64,000 bases of DNA, from positions 434,001 through 498,000 of the forward strand of contig JARYIJ010000001.1 in assembly GCA_029980465.1 (NCBI GenBank), in the 5' to 3' direction. This DNA is from Pseudolabrys sp. GTDB lineage: Bacteria; Pseudomonadota; Alphaproteobacteria; Rhizobiales; Xanthobacteraceae. The notes beneath the pieces are model-generated. The model had not been told where the DNA came from and searched no databases. It saw only the letters and a program-made list of their open reading frames with translations. A program made the position numbers and the translations under genes. Shown piece after piece: positions 17,512-26,920 of the stretch; positions within the stretch are counted from its first letter, which is position 1, and every line of letters starts with the position of its first letter.

Positions 17512-18498
17512 TCAGCTCCCCGCGCCCGGCTCGGCAACGCGCGACCGGCCGAGCCCCCCCAGTGCAGACAAGCCCTTCGGCACATAGATGAGCATCACGA
17601 TCAGGGCCAAGGCATAGGCGATGTCCTGAAAACGGCCAGTGCTGCGCACGATCTCCGGCAGCAGCGAGGCGATGATGGCGCCGACCGCCGGGCCGAGCAC
17701 GGTGCCGACACCACCCACGTAAAGCATCGTGAATGTCACGACGACCATCTGCAGCCCGAACACTTCCGGGCTGATGAAGCCGACCACATGCGCGAACAGC
17801 GATCCTGACGCCGAAGCGTACAGGGCGGCAATGACGAATGCAGCGAGCTTGTATCGCGCGACGTTGATGCCAAGGGCGGCGGCGCCCAACTCGCTGGTCG
17901 AGATCGCCCGCAGCGCGCGGCCGAAGCGGGAATTCCGCAGCCGGCCGGAAACCCAAAGGCCGAACAGCAGGATCACCATCAGGCAGACGAGCTTCATGCG
18001 CTCGTCCTCGATCGTGAACGGGCCGATGCCGAGCGGCGGAATGCCGGAGTAGCCCATGTAGCCCTGGGTCACGCTCGTCCATTGCACCGAAATATCGTAG
18101 GTGATGAGACCGAGAGCAAAGGTCGCCATCGCCAGATAGTGACCGCGCAGGCGCAGCGTCGGGTAGCCGACGATAACCGAGGCAATGCCGGCGATCGCCA
18201 TTGATGCGATGAGAGCGAAGACGGGCTCCCAGCCGAACTGGACGCACAAGACAGCGGTGCCGTAGCCGCCAAGTGCCGCGAAGGCATTCTGGCCGAACGA
18301 AGCTTGCCCGGTATAGCCCATGAAAAAATTCAGACCGATGCAGAACACGCCATAGATCATCGCGAGTTGCATGACCGTCAGCAGATAACCGCCCCGAACA
18401 AAGACGAAAGCGAACAGCAGCGCGAAGAAGATCGCGCCACCGACGGCGAAATAGCCGTAACGGCCGAGCCTAGTGAAAATAGTATCGCGCGAGGTCAT
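17512..18498 (-). CDS. livM: Branched-chain amino acid-type ABC transporter permease LivM
   Basis: A 328-residue permease with about nine hydrophobic segments. Family markers are IYGVFCIGLNFFMGYTGQAS, GYPTLRLRGHYLAMATFA and the loop SRFGRALRAISTSELGAAALGI. ATG 18498 (MTSRDTIFTRLG) overlaps the livF end by 29 bp and is preferred to the start at 18573, which would overlap by 104 bp and add a non-family extension. It is the second channel subunit of the LIV-type importer. Confidence 0.9.
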   Translation of the reverse strand: MTSRDTIFTRLGRYGYFAVGGAIFFALLFAFVFVRGGYLLTVMQLAMIYGVFCIGLNFFMGYTGQASFGQNAFAALGGYGTAVLCVQFGWEPVFALIASMAIAGIASVIVGYPTLRLRGHYLAMATFALGLITYDISVQWTSVTQGYMGYSGIPPLGIGPFTIEDERMKLVCLMVILLFGLWVSGRLRNSRFGRALRAISTSELGAAALGINVARYKLAAFVIAALYASASGSLFAHVVGFISPEVFGLQMVVVTFTMLYVGGVGTVLGPAVGAIIASLLPEIVRSTGRFQDIAYALALIVMLIYVPKGLSALGGLGRSRVAEPGAGS

Positions 18499-19201
18499 GG
18501 TGCGATTTGATCTCGTTCGCGGGCAATTCCGCCCGAACGCTGCCCGAAGAAAGAACATAAACACGCCGCGCAAGCTTGAGCGCGAGCGGAGCCTTTTGCT
18601 CGACCAGAAGAATGCCGAGACCGTTACGGTTGAGCTCGCCCAACGTATCGAGAATCTCCGCCGCGACCTTGGGCGCGAGGCCGAGCGACGGTTCGTCGAG
18701 CATCAGAAGCTTGGGGCCCGCCATCAACGCGCGCCCGACGGCAAGCATCTGCTGCTCGCCACCAGACATGGACGCTGCGACCTGGCTCGCCCGTTCGCGC
18801 AATCTCGGAAACAGGCCGAACACCTGCTCGAAACGACCCTCGACCTTTTCTATCTCACTGCCAAGATTGTAGGCGCCAAGCAGCAGGTTTTCGTACACGG
18901 TCATTTCACCGAACAGGCCCCGGCCCTCCTGCACCATGATGATGCCGAGCTTGGCGAGACGGTGCGTCGACAGGCCGGAGATGTTTTGCCCCTTGAAGCT
19001 GACGCGTCCCTGGCTGGCGACGAGCCGGGAAATGGCGCGGAGAAGCGTTGTTTTCCCCGCGCCATTCGGTCCGAGCACAGTGACGAACTCACCTTCCTCA
19101 ACGCGAAGATCGACGGGCTTCAGGGCCGCGACATGGCCGTAGCTTGCTGAAAGCCCCTCGACTTCGATCAGGGACGGCATCGGGCAATCCGCCGGCGTCA
19201 T
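18470..19201 (-). CDS. livF: ABC transporter ATP-binding protein LivF
   Basis: A 243-residue ATPase with GPNGAGKTTLLRA (Walker A), SGGEQQMLAVGRALM (signature), LLMLDEPSLGLAP (Walker B) and VEQKAPLALKLA (His switch replaced by Gln-Lys, as often in LivF). The ATG at 19201 overlaps the stop of the binding-protein gene in an ATGA, which argues for translational coupling. An alternative start at 19180 (MPSLIEVEG) has no ribosome site. Confidence 0.91.
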   Translation of the reverse strand: MTPADCPMPSLIEVEGLSASYGHVAALKPVDLRVEEGEFVTVLGPNGAGKTTLLRAISRLVASQGRVSFKGQNISGLSTHRLAKLGIIMVQEGRGLFGEMTVYENLLLGAYNLGSEIEKVEGRFEQVFGLFPRLRERASQVAASMSGGEQQMLAVGRALMAGPKLLMLDEPSLGLAPKVAAEILDTLGELNRNGLGILLVEQKAPLALKLARRVYVLSSGSVRAELPANEIKSHHDLARYYFH

Positions 19202-20349
19202 TTCTTGAACGCGATCTTGCCGTTCACGACATGAGCCATCTGATACGGATTTTTCGTCACGCCAACGTGCTGGGTAGCCGAAAAGTCATAGGAGGCACCG
19301 GCGCCGTCGTAGGGGCCGATCTTTTCGAACGCGTCACGAACGGCCTCTCCGTCGGTCGTCTTGGCCGTCTTCATCGCCTCGACCATCATCATGAGAGAAT
19401 CCCACGCACGCGACGACTGTGCCGGATCGATATCGCCATACTTGGCCTTCATCCGCTTGAAAAACTCGTCCGCGGCGGCGCGGGTCTTCGGGTTGGTGAT
19501 GACGCTTGGATCGTCCTGCGCGACCTGAATGAGCGGCGCGGGAAACATGAACTGCTCTCCGAGGATTTTTCCGGCCGAGAGAACGAGATCACGCTCGTTG
19601 ATGCTCGACATCAGCAGAAGCTTGTTGAGACCGAGTTGCTTGATGTTGTTCGCCGTCGTAATCACGGCGTTGCCCTGGCCAATCATGATGATCGCGCCAG
19701 CGCCCGCCGAGTTGATACGGCCGATCTGAACGCTGAAATCCGAGTCTTCCTGCTGATAGGACTCGTTGGCGACCACGTCGATGCCGTAATTCTTGGCTTC
19801 CGCCACGGCGATATTACGCATGATCATGCCGTAGGGACTCGGGTCGCCCAGAATGCCTACCTTACGAATATCGGTCTTGTTCTTCAGATATTCGTAGCGC
19901 GCGTCGACTTCAAACTTGGGCGGCGGCAGGAAGCTGAAGGCCCATTTCTGCTCGTCGGGCAGGCGCGGCAGAATTGAGCACAAAAACATCGGCAGCTTGG
20001 CCTTGCTGACGAAGCTCGCCGCAGCGAAATTGCCGGCGGAGATGCAGCCGCTGTCGAAGGCGACCGCCTTGTCCTCGCTCATCATCTTTCGATAGACGAC
20101 TACGGCCTGTTGCGGCGTCGACTTGTTGTCCTCGTAGACCAGCTTCAACTTCTTGCCGAGCACGCCGCCTTTCTCGTTGACGGCGTCGATTGCAATCATC
20201 AGCCCGTCACGCCAATGGCCATCCGTGATCGAGCCATACCCTGTCAGGCCCAGCGATGAGCCAATGACAATATCCTGCGCCGAGGCCGGCAGTGCGGGCG
20301 TCACCGCCAGCAATGCAGCCAAAACGAGTATTTTACGTGGTCCCATCAT
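19198..20349 (-). CDS. Periplasmic substrate-binding protein of the LIV-type ABC transporter
   Basis: A 383-residue protein with a signal peptide cut near ALPASAQ (residue 25) and the type I periplasmic binding fold of the LivJ/AmiC group: VIGSSLGLTGYGS, VLGKKLKLVYEDNKSTPQQAV and GAGAIIMIGQGNAVITT. Two tandem ATG codons follow a GGGAGGA ribosome site. It captures the substrate for LivFGHM. The binding residues do not reveal the ligand; amides and aromatic acids are as possible as amino acids. Confidence 0.9.
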   Translation of the reverse strand: MMGPRKILVLAALLAVTPALPASAQDIVIGSSLGLTGYGSITDGHWRDGLMIAIDAVNEKGGVLGKKLKLVYEDNKSTPQQAVVVYRKMMSEDKAVAFDSGCISAGNFAAASFVSKAKLPMFLCSILPRLPDEQKWAFSFLPPPKFEVDARYEYLKNKTDIRKVGILGDPSPYGMIMRNIAVAEAKNYGIDVVANESYQQEDSDFSVQIGRINSAGAGAIIMIGQGNAVITTANNIKQLGLNKLLLMSSINERDLVLSAGKILGEQFMFPAPLIQVAQDDPSVITNPKTRAAADEFFKRMKAKYGDIDPAQSSRAWDSLMMMVEAMKTAKTTDGEAVRDAFEKIGPYDGAGASYDFSATQHVGVTKNPYQMAHVVNGKIAFKK

Positions 20350-20392
20350 TTCCTCCCTTAATTGATGGATTATGTCGATTGTCTTGAGCAGA

Positions 20393-21169
20393 TCAGGCGC
20401 GCGCTACTCCCACCTTATCGCGAACGTCGCGTAAGCCGGCAGCGGCGGCTTGGCGCAGGAACCCCTGATCCGACGATAGCACGAAGACCGAAGCGCCGAG
20501 CGTGTTGAGCCACGCAGCTTCGGTTGCGTTCCCGACGTAGACGCTGATAGGTTTCTTAGCCTTACGCGCGGCTTCCGCGATGCGCTCGACCGCGCGACGA
20601 ACCTCCGGCGGATCCTTCGAGTCGTCGCCAAAGGCCGCAGTCAGATCGCCTCTCCCGATGAACAGGGAGTCGACGCCATCGACGGCGGCAATCGCATCGA
20701 TGTCATCGAGGGCAACTGGATCCTCGATTTGCGCAACGAAGACCATTCGCGCGTCCGAGTCCGCAATATGTTGCCACATCGGCACGGCCGTGTAGCGGCC
20801 CGCTCGCGTACTGGTCGCAAAGCCGCGGCTACCTCCGCGATACCGGAACATCGCCGCAATCTCGTGGGCCTGGGCCGCGCTCTTGACGTGCGGCACGAGC
20901 GCGCCAGCCGCTCCGCAATCGAGGACCGAGAGAAGGGCGTCGGCGCCCGGAACGCGAACCAGCGCCGGAACGTCATGCGCTTTTGCGGCGAGCAAAGCGA
21001 TATCGCTCGTCGTGCGGTCGAACGGGGCATGCTCCTGATCGATGACGACGAAGTCGTAGCCAAGATCGCCGAGAATCTCGGTCGCGTGACTGGTCGGAGT
21101 CTTGAGGAATGCACCGACAAGCTTGTCGCCGGCGTGCATCCGTTGCCGGAAGGTGGAAACAGCGTTCAT
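20393..21169 (-). CDS. HpcH/HpaI-family aldolase
   Basis: A 258-residue class II metal-dependent aldolase of the HpaI/citrate lyase fold. GYDFVVIDQEHAPFD holds the catalytic His, PALVRVPG the pyruvate-binding Arg, VAQIEDPVALDDIDAIAA the metal-binding Glu, and SLFIGRGDLTAAFG the second metal ligand (Asp). ATG 21169 gives the family start MNAVSTFRQRMHAG and clears the upstream gene. It splits a hydroxy-keto acid into pyruvate and an aldehyde, which would be a late step of the pathway in this operon. Confidence 0.87.
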   Translation of the reverse strand: MNAVSTFRQRMHAGDKLVGAFLKTPTSHATEILGDLGYDFVVIDQEHAPFDRTTSDIALLAAKAHDVPALVRVPGADALLSVLDCGAAGALVPHVKSAAQAHEIAAMFRYRGGSRGFATSTRAGRYTAVPMWQHIADSDARMVFVAQIEDPVALDDIDAIAAVDGVDSLFIGRGDLTAAFGDDSKDPPEVRRAVERIAEAARKAKKPISVYVGNATEAAWLNTLGASVFVLSSDQGFLRQAAAAGLRDVRDKVGVARA

Positions 21170-21207
21170 CCTTGACGGTCCTTTGCCGTTTGCGGTGTCC
21201 CTGCCGG

Positions 21208-22107
21208 TCATGGCATCGGATAGTCGTTGGCATTCAGAATCCAGCCTGGCTTCTGCGAGAAGTCGAGCCGCGGCGGACAGAAAATGTCGACGAGCTGATT
21301 GAAGCCGCTGCCGCACGCCTCGGTCGTGTGGATCGACGGCGGCGGGATAACGCAGATGGACGGCGTCTTGCAGAGCTCGTGATCATCGGCACGCCAGTTC
21401 TTTTTGTTGACTACCCACGGCCACCGCAGATGATGTATGAAGTCACCCTCAACCGCGAGCGAGCATTGCTCGAAATCGTCGTGATGGTGAGGCGATAGCT
21501 TGGTCGCATCGCGCGGCCCGTGATAGCCGTCGAGATAGTTCACCATGATGGTCGTGCAGCGCCAGATTCGACCAAAGCGGCCGGGTTCCGGCGGGACATC
21601 GAGGCTGTAGATGCGCAGCTTGAAGCCATCTTTCGGCGTAGGCCAATCCTGCAACGGAGCGACGTAGGGCTTCGCTTGGGCATAAGAGCCGGCATTCGAG
21701 CATTTCGCCGCGAGATCGGCCGAACGCGTCGTGAAGATACGATAGATGCGCCCTGGCTCGACGATCTTGATGCTCGAGCGGCCGGGCGGCACAAACGCCA
21801 AATGACGGCCATTCACCCGCCGGGTGCCGTCCACGGTGGTGATTTCGACCGCGACGTCGGGGTCGGAAAGCAGGACCGCGTACTCATCGGGCTGATCCTC
21901 TCGGACAAGCACCCCATCTTTCTTGCCCTCGGTGTAGACAAAGACGAAATTCTGGCCGCGGCCGTACCAGCTCCTGCCCGCCGGGCCGTCTTCCTGTGGC
22001 GGTTCTTCGTAGAACCGGAGGTATTCAGCCGGGCCGAACGGGCCTGTGAGCGCCGCTTTCGTCGCTGCCGGAGCAAGCTTGGCCCGCGGGTCGGTTGCGT
22101 CATACAT
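21208..22107 (-). CDS. Cupin-fold protein of unknown function
   Basis: A 299-residue cytoplasmic protein that reads as a double-stranded beta-helix, possibly with two cupin halves. The first half has [15 protein letters not shown] strands and [16 protein letters not shown]; the second has [20 protein letters not shown], where His-His-His and Glu could bind a metal, and [16 protein letters not shown] with a further His. I cannot name a specific family. Its place between a DUF6282 gene and the aldolase gene suggests an isomerase, dioxygenase or hydrolase step in the same pathway. Confidence 0.68.
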   Translation of the reverse strand: MYDATDPRAKLAPAATKAALTGPFGPAEYLRFYEEPPQEDGPAGRSWYGRGQNFVFVYTEGKKDGVLVREDQPDEYAVLLSDPDVAVEITTVDGTRRVNGRHLAFVPPGRSSIKIVEPGRIYRIFTTRSADLAAKCSNAGSYAQAKPYVAPLQDWPTPKDGFKLRIYSLDVPPEPGRFGRIWRCTTIMVNYLDGYHGPRDATKLSPHHHDDFEQCSLAVEGDFIHHLRWPWVVNKKNWRADDHELCKTPSICVIPPPSIHTTEACGSGFNQLVDIFCPPRLDFSQKPGWILNANDYPMP

Positions 22108-22162
22108 TCACAATCTCCCTAAACTCTCATTCTTGGCCGGCGGCGCAAAGCTTGCTGACCCG

Positions 22163-23116
22163 TCAATTCTTTGCCGGTTCGGAACGGGCGGCAGCGACAT
22201 CCGCGTCGATGCCGAGCGCACGCGCTGCATTGGTCGAGACCATCTTGCGGATGTCCTCGTCATCGTAGCCGAGATCCATGCAGAGCTTGATGCCCCTGCG
22301 GAATCCTTCAAGCGGACTGAACGTACCAACCTGACCGAGGTCCGAGCAGAGAATCGTCTTGTCAGGGCCGGCTGCGTCGATCTGCTTGCGAAGATCCTCC
22401 TCCTCACAGCTCTTGAATTTGCTGCCATTGAGGAACATGCACAGCGAATGCTCGACGAAAGCGCCCATTGTCGCGATGCCCTTCACGTCGTTCAGCGAGG
22501 CATCGACAATGTCTTCCGGGTGCGTAAAGACGAGGCGCTTGACGCCGCGGCGCTGCGCTTCCTCGAACACTATCCATGTCTCGCTGACATGGAGATGGCC
22601 GCTGGCCAGGACCATGTCGTTCTTGGCGACGATATCAAGAATCTCCTTGGCGTCGTCACGCACCGACTTGTCGTCGTTGAGAACCTTGACCGGCGTCACC
22701 GGCCGCATCCTGTCGGTCGAGGCCGGATGCGTCCATTGTGCCTGAGCCTGCCAGCGCAAATGGTTTTCCGCAGCGAGCGTCGGCAACCAGACAATCTTGC
22801 CGCCGAGCGCCGCGGTGTGCTCGACCGCGTAAGGATTAAGGCCGCCCACCACATTGTTGAGCACAATGCTCGAATAGATCCTCGTCTTGAGTTCCGGGAA
22901 GTGCTTCCTGATCAGGGCGGCAGTCATGACGCCGCTGTAGTCGTGATCCTTGGTCACCACCGCGGCGAAGCCCGCCTGCGACGCCTGCTGCAGCAATTCA
23001 ACGTGGTCCACGCCGCGCGCCGCGATCGACGGCCCGCTATGAACGTGAGGATCAATTGCGCCCTTCAGCAACGCATCGATGCGCCGCTCGACGTGAGCAT
23101 TAGATGGCCCTGCCAT
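22163..23116 (-). CDS. DUF6282 family protein (amidohydrolase-like TIM barrel), copy 1
   Basis: A 317-residue paralogue of the protein at 13393-14325. IDPHVHSGPSIAARGVDH provides the HxH metal pair, VVTKDHDYSG and VLASGHLHVSE follow, and TILCSDLGQVG closes the barrel. It is the first gene of the long minus-strand operon and is preceded by a strong GAGGAGG ribosome site. The two copies differ enough to have separate substrates or steps. No reaction is assigned. Confidence 0.75.
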   Translation of the reverse strand: MAGPSNAHVERRIDALLKGAIDPHVHSGPSIAARGVDHVELLQQASQAGFAAVVTKDHDYSGVMTAALIRKHFPELKTRIYSSIVLNNVVGGLNPYAVEHTAALGGKIVWLPTLAAENHLRWQAQAQWTHPASTDRMRPVTPVKVLNDDKSVRDDAKEILDIVAKNDMVLASGHLHVSETWIVFEEAQRRGVKRLVFTHPEDIVDASLNDVKGIATMGAFVEHSLCMFLNGSKFKSCEEEDLRKQIDAAGPDKTILCSDLGQVGTFSPLEGFRRGIKLCMDLGYDDEDIRKMVSTNAARALGIDADVAAARSEPAKN

Positions 23117-23309
23117 GTCCTCCTCACGGTTTCAAAATCGCCCTCATCGCCCGGCTTGAAACCAGTTGTTCGCGAGGACAAAACAGTGTTTCATGCAAGC
23201 GTAATGGAGGTCCGAGTGGAATGTCAAACGAAAGTCACCTGACATCATGGCACGGATGGGCGCCCCTGCAGCGCTGTTTCGCGCTCGCGAACGGTGAAGC
23301 CGCGACGGT
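23117..23309. promoter_or_regulatory. Divergent control region with inverted repeat GGTTTCAA-N20-TTGAAACC
   Basis: The region separates the 13-gene catabolic operon (minus) from the IclR regulator (plus). A perfect 8-bp inverted repeat occupies 23128-23135 and 23156-23163, just upstream of the operon's first ribosome site. It could be a site for the divergent IclR protein or a leader hairpin. Confidence 0.45.
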
Positions 23310-24125
23310 ATGAGCAATCCGGAATCAGGCGGCGTGCGCTCCGTCCAGCTCGTGATCGACGTGCTGGAAACAGTCGCATTTTCCGCCGATGAACTAGGCG
23401 TGACGCAGATCGCGCAGCGGTTGAACGTCACCAAAGGATCAGTGCATCGGCACCTTCAGACGCTCGTCGAACGAGGCTACCTGGCGCAAAACTCATCGAC
23501 GGCGCGCTACACGATCGGGCCGAAAAGCCGGCTGCTCGCCAAACATGCGCCAGATACGGATGTGGCGAATTTGGCCGAAGGTCCGATGCGGCAACTGCGC
23601 GACGCGCTCGATCAACCTGTCGTGCTCTCTGAAATGACGCCGCGTGGCGTGCTGGTTCTGGCCAAGCTGCCGAGCACGTCCCCGATCGAGATCGGGGTGC
23701 GCCCAGGCAGCGAACTCGCCTTTCATGCCTCGGCTCAGGGCAAGCTGATGCTCGCTTTCGCCCCTCGCCCGTTCCGGGATCGCATCCTCAGCCGGCCTCT
23801 TCAGCGTTTCACCGAAAAGACCCTGGTGTCCCCCCGCAAGATTGAACATGAGCTGCGGGAGATCGTTCGTCTCGGTTATGCTTCGGCGCCCGAAGAGGTC
23901 GCCCTGGGGCTCAATGCAGTCGCCGCCCCCATCTTCGACGCACGCAACGTCTGCGTCGCCGCAATCGCTATTGTCGGCCTGATTCAGTTTCTGCCCGAAA
24001 AGCCGAGGCAGTCCGACGTCACTCTTCTCGCGGAAGCTGCGAGGCAAATCTCCCGCAAGCTTGGTCACGGGCGCAACGCAGACAGGCCGTCAACGTCCGG
24101 GCGGACAACCCGATCCGCGCGCTGA
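23310..24125 (+). CDS. IclR-family transcriptional regulator
   Basis: A 271-residue regulator. An N-terminal winged helix-turn-helix covers about residues 8-70 (LGVTQIAQRLNVTKGSVHRHLQTL is the HTH region), and the C-terminal IclR effector domain includes FHASAQGKLMLAFAP and GYASAPEEVALGLNAVAAPIFD. The family responds to small aromatic or carbonyl compounds. It is divergent from the LIV/Hyu operon, which is its most likely target. It ends 12 bp before the convergent dihydroorotate-dehydrogenase-like gene. Confidence 0.9.
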   Translation: MSNPESGGVRSVQLVIDVLETVAFSADELGVTQIAQRLNVTKGSVHRHLQTLVERGYLAQNSSTARYTIGPKSRLLAKHAPDTDVANLAEGPMRQLRDALDQPVVLSEMTPRGVLVLAKLPSTSPIEIGVRPGSELAFHASAQGKLMLAFAPRPFRDRILSRPLQRFTEKTLVSPRKIEHELREIVRLGYASAPEEVALGLNAVAAPIFDARNVCVAAIAIVGLIQFLPEKPRQSDVTLLAEAARQISRKLGHGRNADRPSTSGRTTRSAR

Positions 24126-24137
24126 TCGCGACGATCT

Positions 24138-25181
24138 TTAAATTTCGGCAACGTATTTTTTCCAGTTGTCCGTTCGCAATGGCATTTCGGCGAATGTCTT
24201 CCGCCGATCAGCCGCAAGCCCGACAAGACCGCCTGCCGTTAATCCCTTGCGTTGCAGGTAAGCCTCGATGTCGGCTAACGCCGACGCGATCACAGGCGAG
24301 CCGCGCAGCATCACGGCCGATGCCATCTCCACCGCGGCAGCGCCAGCCAGCATCATACGGACGACATCGAGGCCATTGCGGGCGCCATTCGTAGCAATCA
24401 GCGGCTTGTCCGGCCCAAGCTGCTGTCTCGACAAGGCAAGCCAGTAACACGTCAGCGGGAGACTCCAGTAGCCACCGACCCCCAGAGCGGTTCCCAGAAA
24501 CGGCTGCATTGTTTCAATGTCGGGAATAAGCCCGAGCAGCCGGCCAGCCATCACGACCGCCTCGCCGCCTGCACGGAAGGCTGCGTCGGCGAGGTCAGGA
24601 ACACGCTCGCTTTGTCCGGTGATCTTGACCCAGAGCGGAATTTTGATGGCTGCACGCACCATGGACACGATATTGAGGACTCGTTCGGGCTCGAGCTCGG
24701 TCGACACAACGCCTCTTGCCTGGCTGGCATAAGGTGTCCCGATATTGAGCTCGAGCACACGCAAACCGGTCTGTTCGACCTGCTTCGCCATCGCGACGGT
24801 CCGATCGATATCGGCGACGATCAGGCTCGCGACCACGCAGGCATCCATCATCTTTGCTTCGCGATCGAGTTGTGCCGCCTGATCGAGCCAGGCGTCGAAG
24901 CGCTGCGGTGTCAGCCCGGAGCGGCACGCAATGAAGGCGGTGGACGGGGCATCCGGCGTCCAGGCAATCTCACGCCATGTATCGTCGAGCAGCATGTATT
25001 CGGCCCTCTGAAGCTGATCCCGGCCGCGCTCCGTTTCGTTCGTTGATTTGACGACCACGGCAGCCGCGCCGGCGCGCAACATGCGGCGAATGCCGTCCGG
25101 CTCTATGAGGTGCTCGGCAGATCCGGCAATGATTGGATTTTTCAGAGAGATCGTGCCGACGGTGACGGCTAAACGAGACAT
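24138..25181 (-). CDS. Dihydroorotate dehydrogenase-like flavoprotein (PreA-type barrel)
   Basis: A 347-residue FMN barrel. The start VGTISLKNPIIAGSAEHL, the stretch RVLELNIGTPYASQARGV, the Lys-containing PLWVKITG strand and LIATNGARNGLDVVRMMLAGA (phosphate-binding end) follow the dihydroorotate/dihydropyrimidine dehydrogenase pattern. PreA proteins usually carry a C-terminal ferredoxin domain with two Fe-S clusters; this one has no cysteine cluster and ends after the barrel. It probably oxidises or reduces a ring C-C bond next to a carbonyl. 158 bp separate it from the permease gene upstream. Confidence 0.78.
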   Translation of the reverse strand: MSRLAVTVGTISLKNPIIAGSAEHLIEPDGIRRMLRAGAAAVVVKSTNETERGRDQLQRAEYMLLDDTWREIAWTPDAPSTAFIACRSGLTPQRFDAWLDQAAQLDREAKMMDACVVASLIVADIDRTVAMAKQVEQTGLRVLELNIGTPYASQARGVVSTELEPERVLNIVSMVRAAIKIPLWVKITGQSERVPDLADAAFRAGGEAVVMAGRLLGLIPDIETMQPFLGTALGVGGYWSLPLTCYWLALSRQQLGPDKPLIATNGARNGLDVVRMMLAGAAAVEMASAVMLRGSPVIASALADIEAYLQRKGLTAGGLVGLAADRRKTFAEMPLRTDNWKKYVAEI

Positions 25182-25339
25182 TCTTCGCGTACTTTCTGCA
25201 ACAGCGTGGCGTGTGCTGGATCGATATCAAGCAAGCGTGGTGATCGCCAACCAGCAAATAAAAAAGAGTGACGAGTATCGTATTCGGCGAGGGCCAGCGC
25301 CTCAAGCATTCGCCGGCAACGAACCCTATCTCTGGAGGA

Positions 25340-26101
25340 TCAGTGATGCGCCGCGGGCGCCCAAGGCATCAGCAGCCGCTCAGCCAGGACCACCGCTAGA
25401 AAAAGCACAATTCCGAGCACGCTCAACCAAACAAGCGCGGCCCAGGCCAACGGCCCGTCTAACTGTGAATTCGCCGAGAGCAGCAGGTTGCCGAGGCCGT
25501 TGACCGATCCGACGAACTCTCCGATGACGGCGCCGATCACGGCGAGGGTGACCGCCACTTTTGCGCCGGAGAAGATGAACGGCAGCGCCGCGGGGAACTG
25601 GACCTTCCAGAAGGTCTGCCAGCGTGACGCCTTTAGCGAGCGGGCCAGTTCCATCAGCCCGGCCGGCGTCGCCTGCAAGCCTGTCGCGGTATCGACCACG
25701 ATTGGAAAGAACGCGACCAGGAATGCGATCGCCAGCTTTGATTGCATCCCCAGGCCAAACCAGACCAGGATGATGGGTGCAATCGCCACCTTCGGCACAG
25801 ATTGGGTCGCGATCAGGATCGGATAGAGCGCCAGGTTGAGAATGCGCGAATTCACGACGCAAACCGCTAGTGGAATGCCGATGACGACGGCCAGCGCAAA
25901 TCCGTACAGACTTTCGAGCGTCGTCGGCACCGTTTCACGCAATAGCAAATCGGATCTTTGCCAAGACACCTGCAGGATATCCGCCGGGCTCGGCAGCACG
26001 ATCTTGCTGACGTGCGCGAACTCGACGTAGCCCTGCCACAGAATCACGATCACGCAAAAGCCGACAAGCGGATAGATCAACCGATGCGCCGACCCGGTCA
26101 T
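25340..26101 (-). CDS. ABC transporter permease (SsuC/TauC type)
   Basis: A 253-residue membrane protein with about six helices and the EAA loop ELARSLKASRWQTFWKVQFPAALP that docks the ATPase. IPLAVCVVNSRILNLALYPILIATQSVPKVAIAPIIL is the usual SsuC/TauC/ThiX stretch. Its ATG overlaps the ATPase stop in an ATGA. Transporters of this class carry sulfonates, nitrate, taurine or pyrimidine precursors. Confidence 0.9.
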   Translation of the reverse strand: MTGSAHRLIYPLVGFCVIVILWQGYVEFAHVSKIVLPSPADILQVSWQRSDLLLRETVPTTLESLYGFALAVVIGIPLAVCVVNSRILNLALYPILIATQSVPKVAIAPIILVWFGLGMQSKLAIAFLVAFFPIVVDTATGLQATPAGLMELARSLKASRWQTFWKVQFPAALPFIFSGAKVAVTLAVIGAVIGEFVGSVNGLGNLLLSANSQLDGPLAWAALVWLSVLGIVLFLAVVLAERLLMPWAPAAHH

Positions 26102-26907
26102 TGCGTGATTCCCAGAGCGCGGCCGGCGCGATGCTCGAGCTCCGTAAACTCCGCGGAATAACGAATCTCGGCTGACCGTGGATAGGCCAGAGATACATCA
26201 ATGTAGTCAGCGATGACTGCCGGCCGCTTGGAGAAGACGACCACCACATCCGACAGATAGACGGCCTCGGCGATACTGTGCGTCACGAACATGATGGTGG
26301 CACTCGTCTTCGCGCGGATATCGAGCAGAAGATCCTGCATCTCCATGCGTGTGAGCTCATCGAGCGCGCCGAACGGCTCGTCCATCAGCAGCAGTTTTGG
26401 CTCGTGCACAAGCGCACGGCAAAGCGCAACACGCTGCTGCATTCCGCCCGATAGCTGGGCGGGATAGTAGTCCTCAAATCCTTCGAGACCGACAAGCTTG
26501 AGGAGGTCTCTTGCCCGCCGCCTGACTCCCGCACCGGTATCGCCTCTCAACTCCATTGGAAACAGAACGTTCTTCAGCACGGTTCGCCATGGCATGAGGT
26601 TCGGCTGCTGGAACGCCATTCCGAAATCAGCGTGCGGCTCGGTGACGTCGTGTCCATTGATCTGGATGACGCCGCTGCTGGCGCGGATCAGACCGCCTGC
26701 GATCTTGAGAAATGTTGTCTTGCCGCACCCGCTCGGACCCAACAGGCTCACAAACGATCCGGCTTTGAGGTCGAACGAGATATCCTCGATTGCCACGAAG
26801 TTCGTATGCGCGGAAAGCCGAAATTGCTGACGGACATTCCTGAAATGGCCGAACGTCGGAGCGGCGTCGGGCTGACGCCGCCCCGGAGGTTGATTGGACT
26901 GCTCCAT
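26098..26907 (-). CDS. ABC transporter ATP-binding protein (SsuB/TauB type)
   Basis: A 269-residue ATPase with LLGPSGCGKTTFLK (Walker A), LSGGMQQRVALCRAL (signature), LLMDEPFGALDE (Walker B) and VTHSIAEAVYLSD (switch His). ATG 26907 (MEQSNQPPGRRQ) is chosen because longer starts would run into the binding-protein gene. It is coupled to the permease by a 4-bp overlap and follows the binding protein by 13 bp. Confidence 0.9.
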   Translation of the reverse strand: MEQSNQPPGRRQPDAAPTFGHFRNVRQQFRLSAHTNFVAIEDISFDLKAGSFVSLLGPSGCGKTTFLKIAGGLIRASSGVIQINGHDVTEPHADFGMAFQQPNLMPWRTVLKNVLFPMELRGDTGAGVRRRARDLLKLVGLEGFEDYYPAQLSGGMQQRVALCRALVHEPKLLLMDEPFGALDELTRMEMQDLLLDIRAKTSATIMFVTHSIAEAVYLSDVVVVFSKRPAVIADYIDVSLAYPRSAEIRYSAEFTELEHRAGRALGITQ

Positions 26908-26920
26908 TATTGTCGTTACG

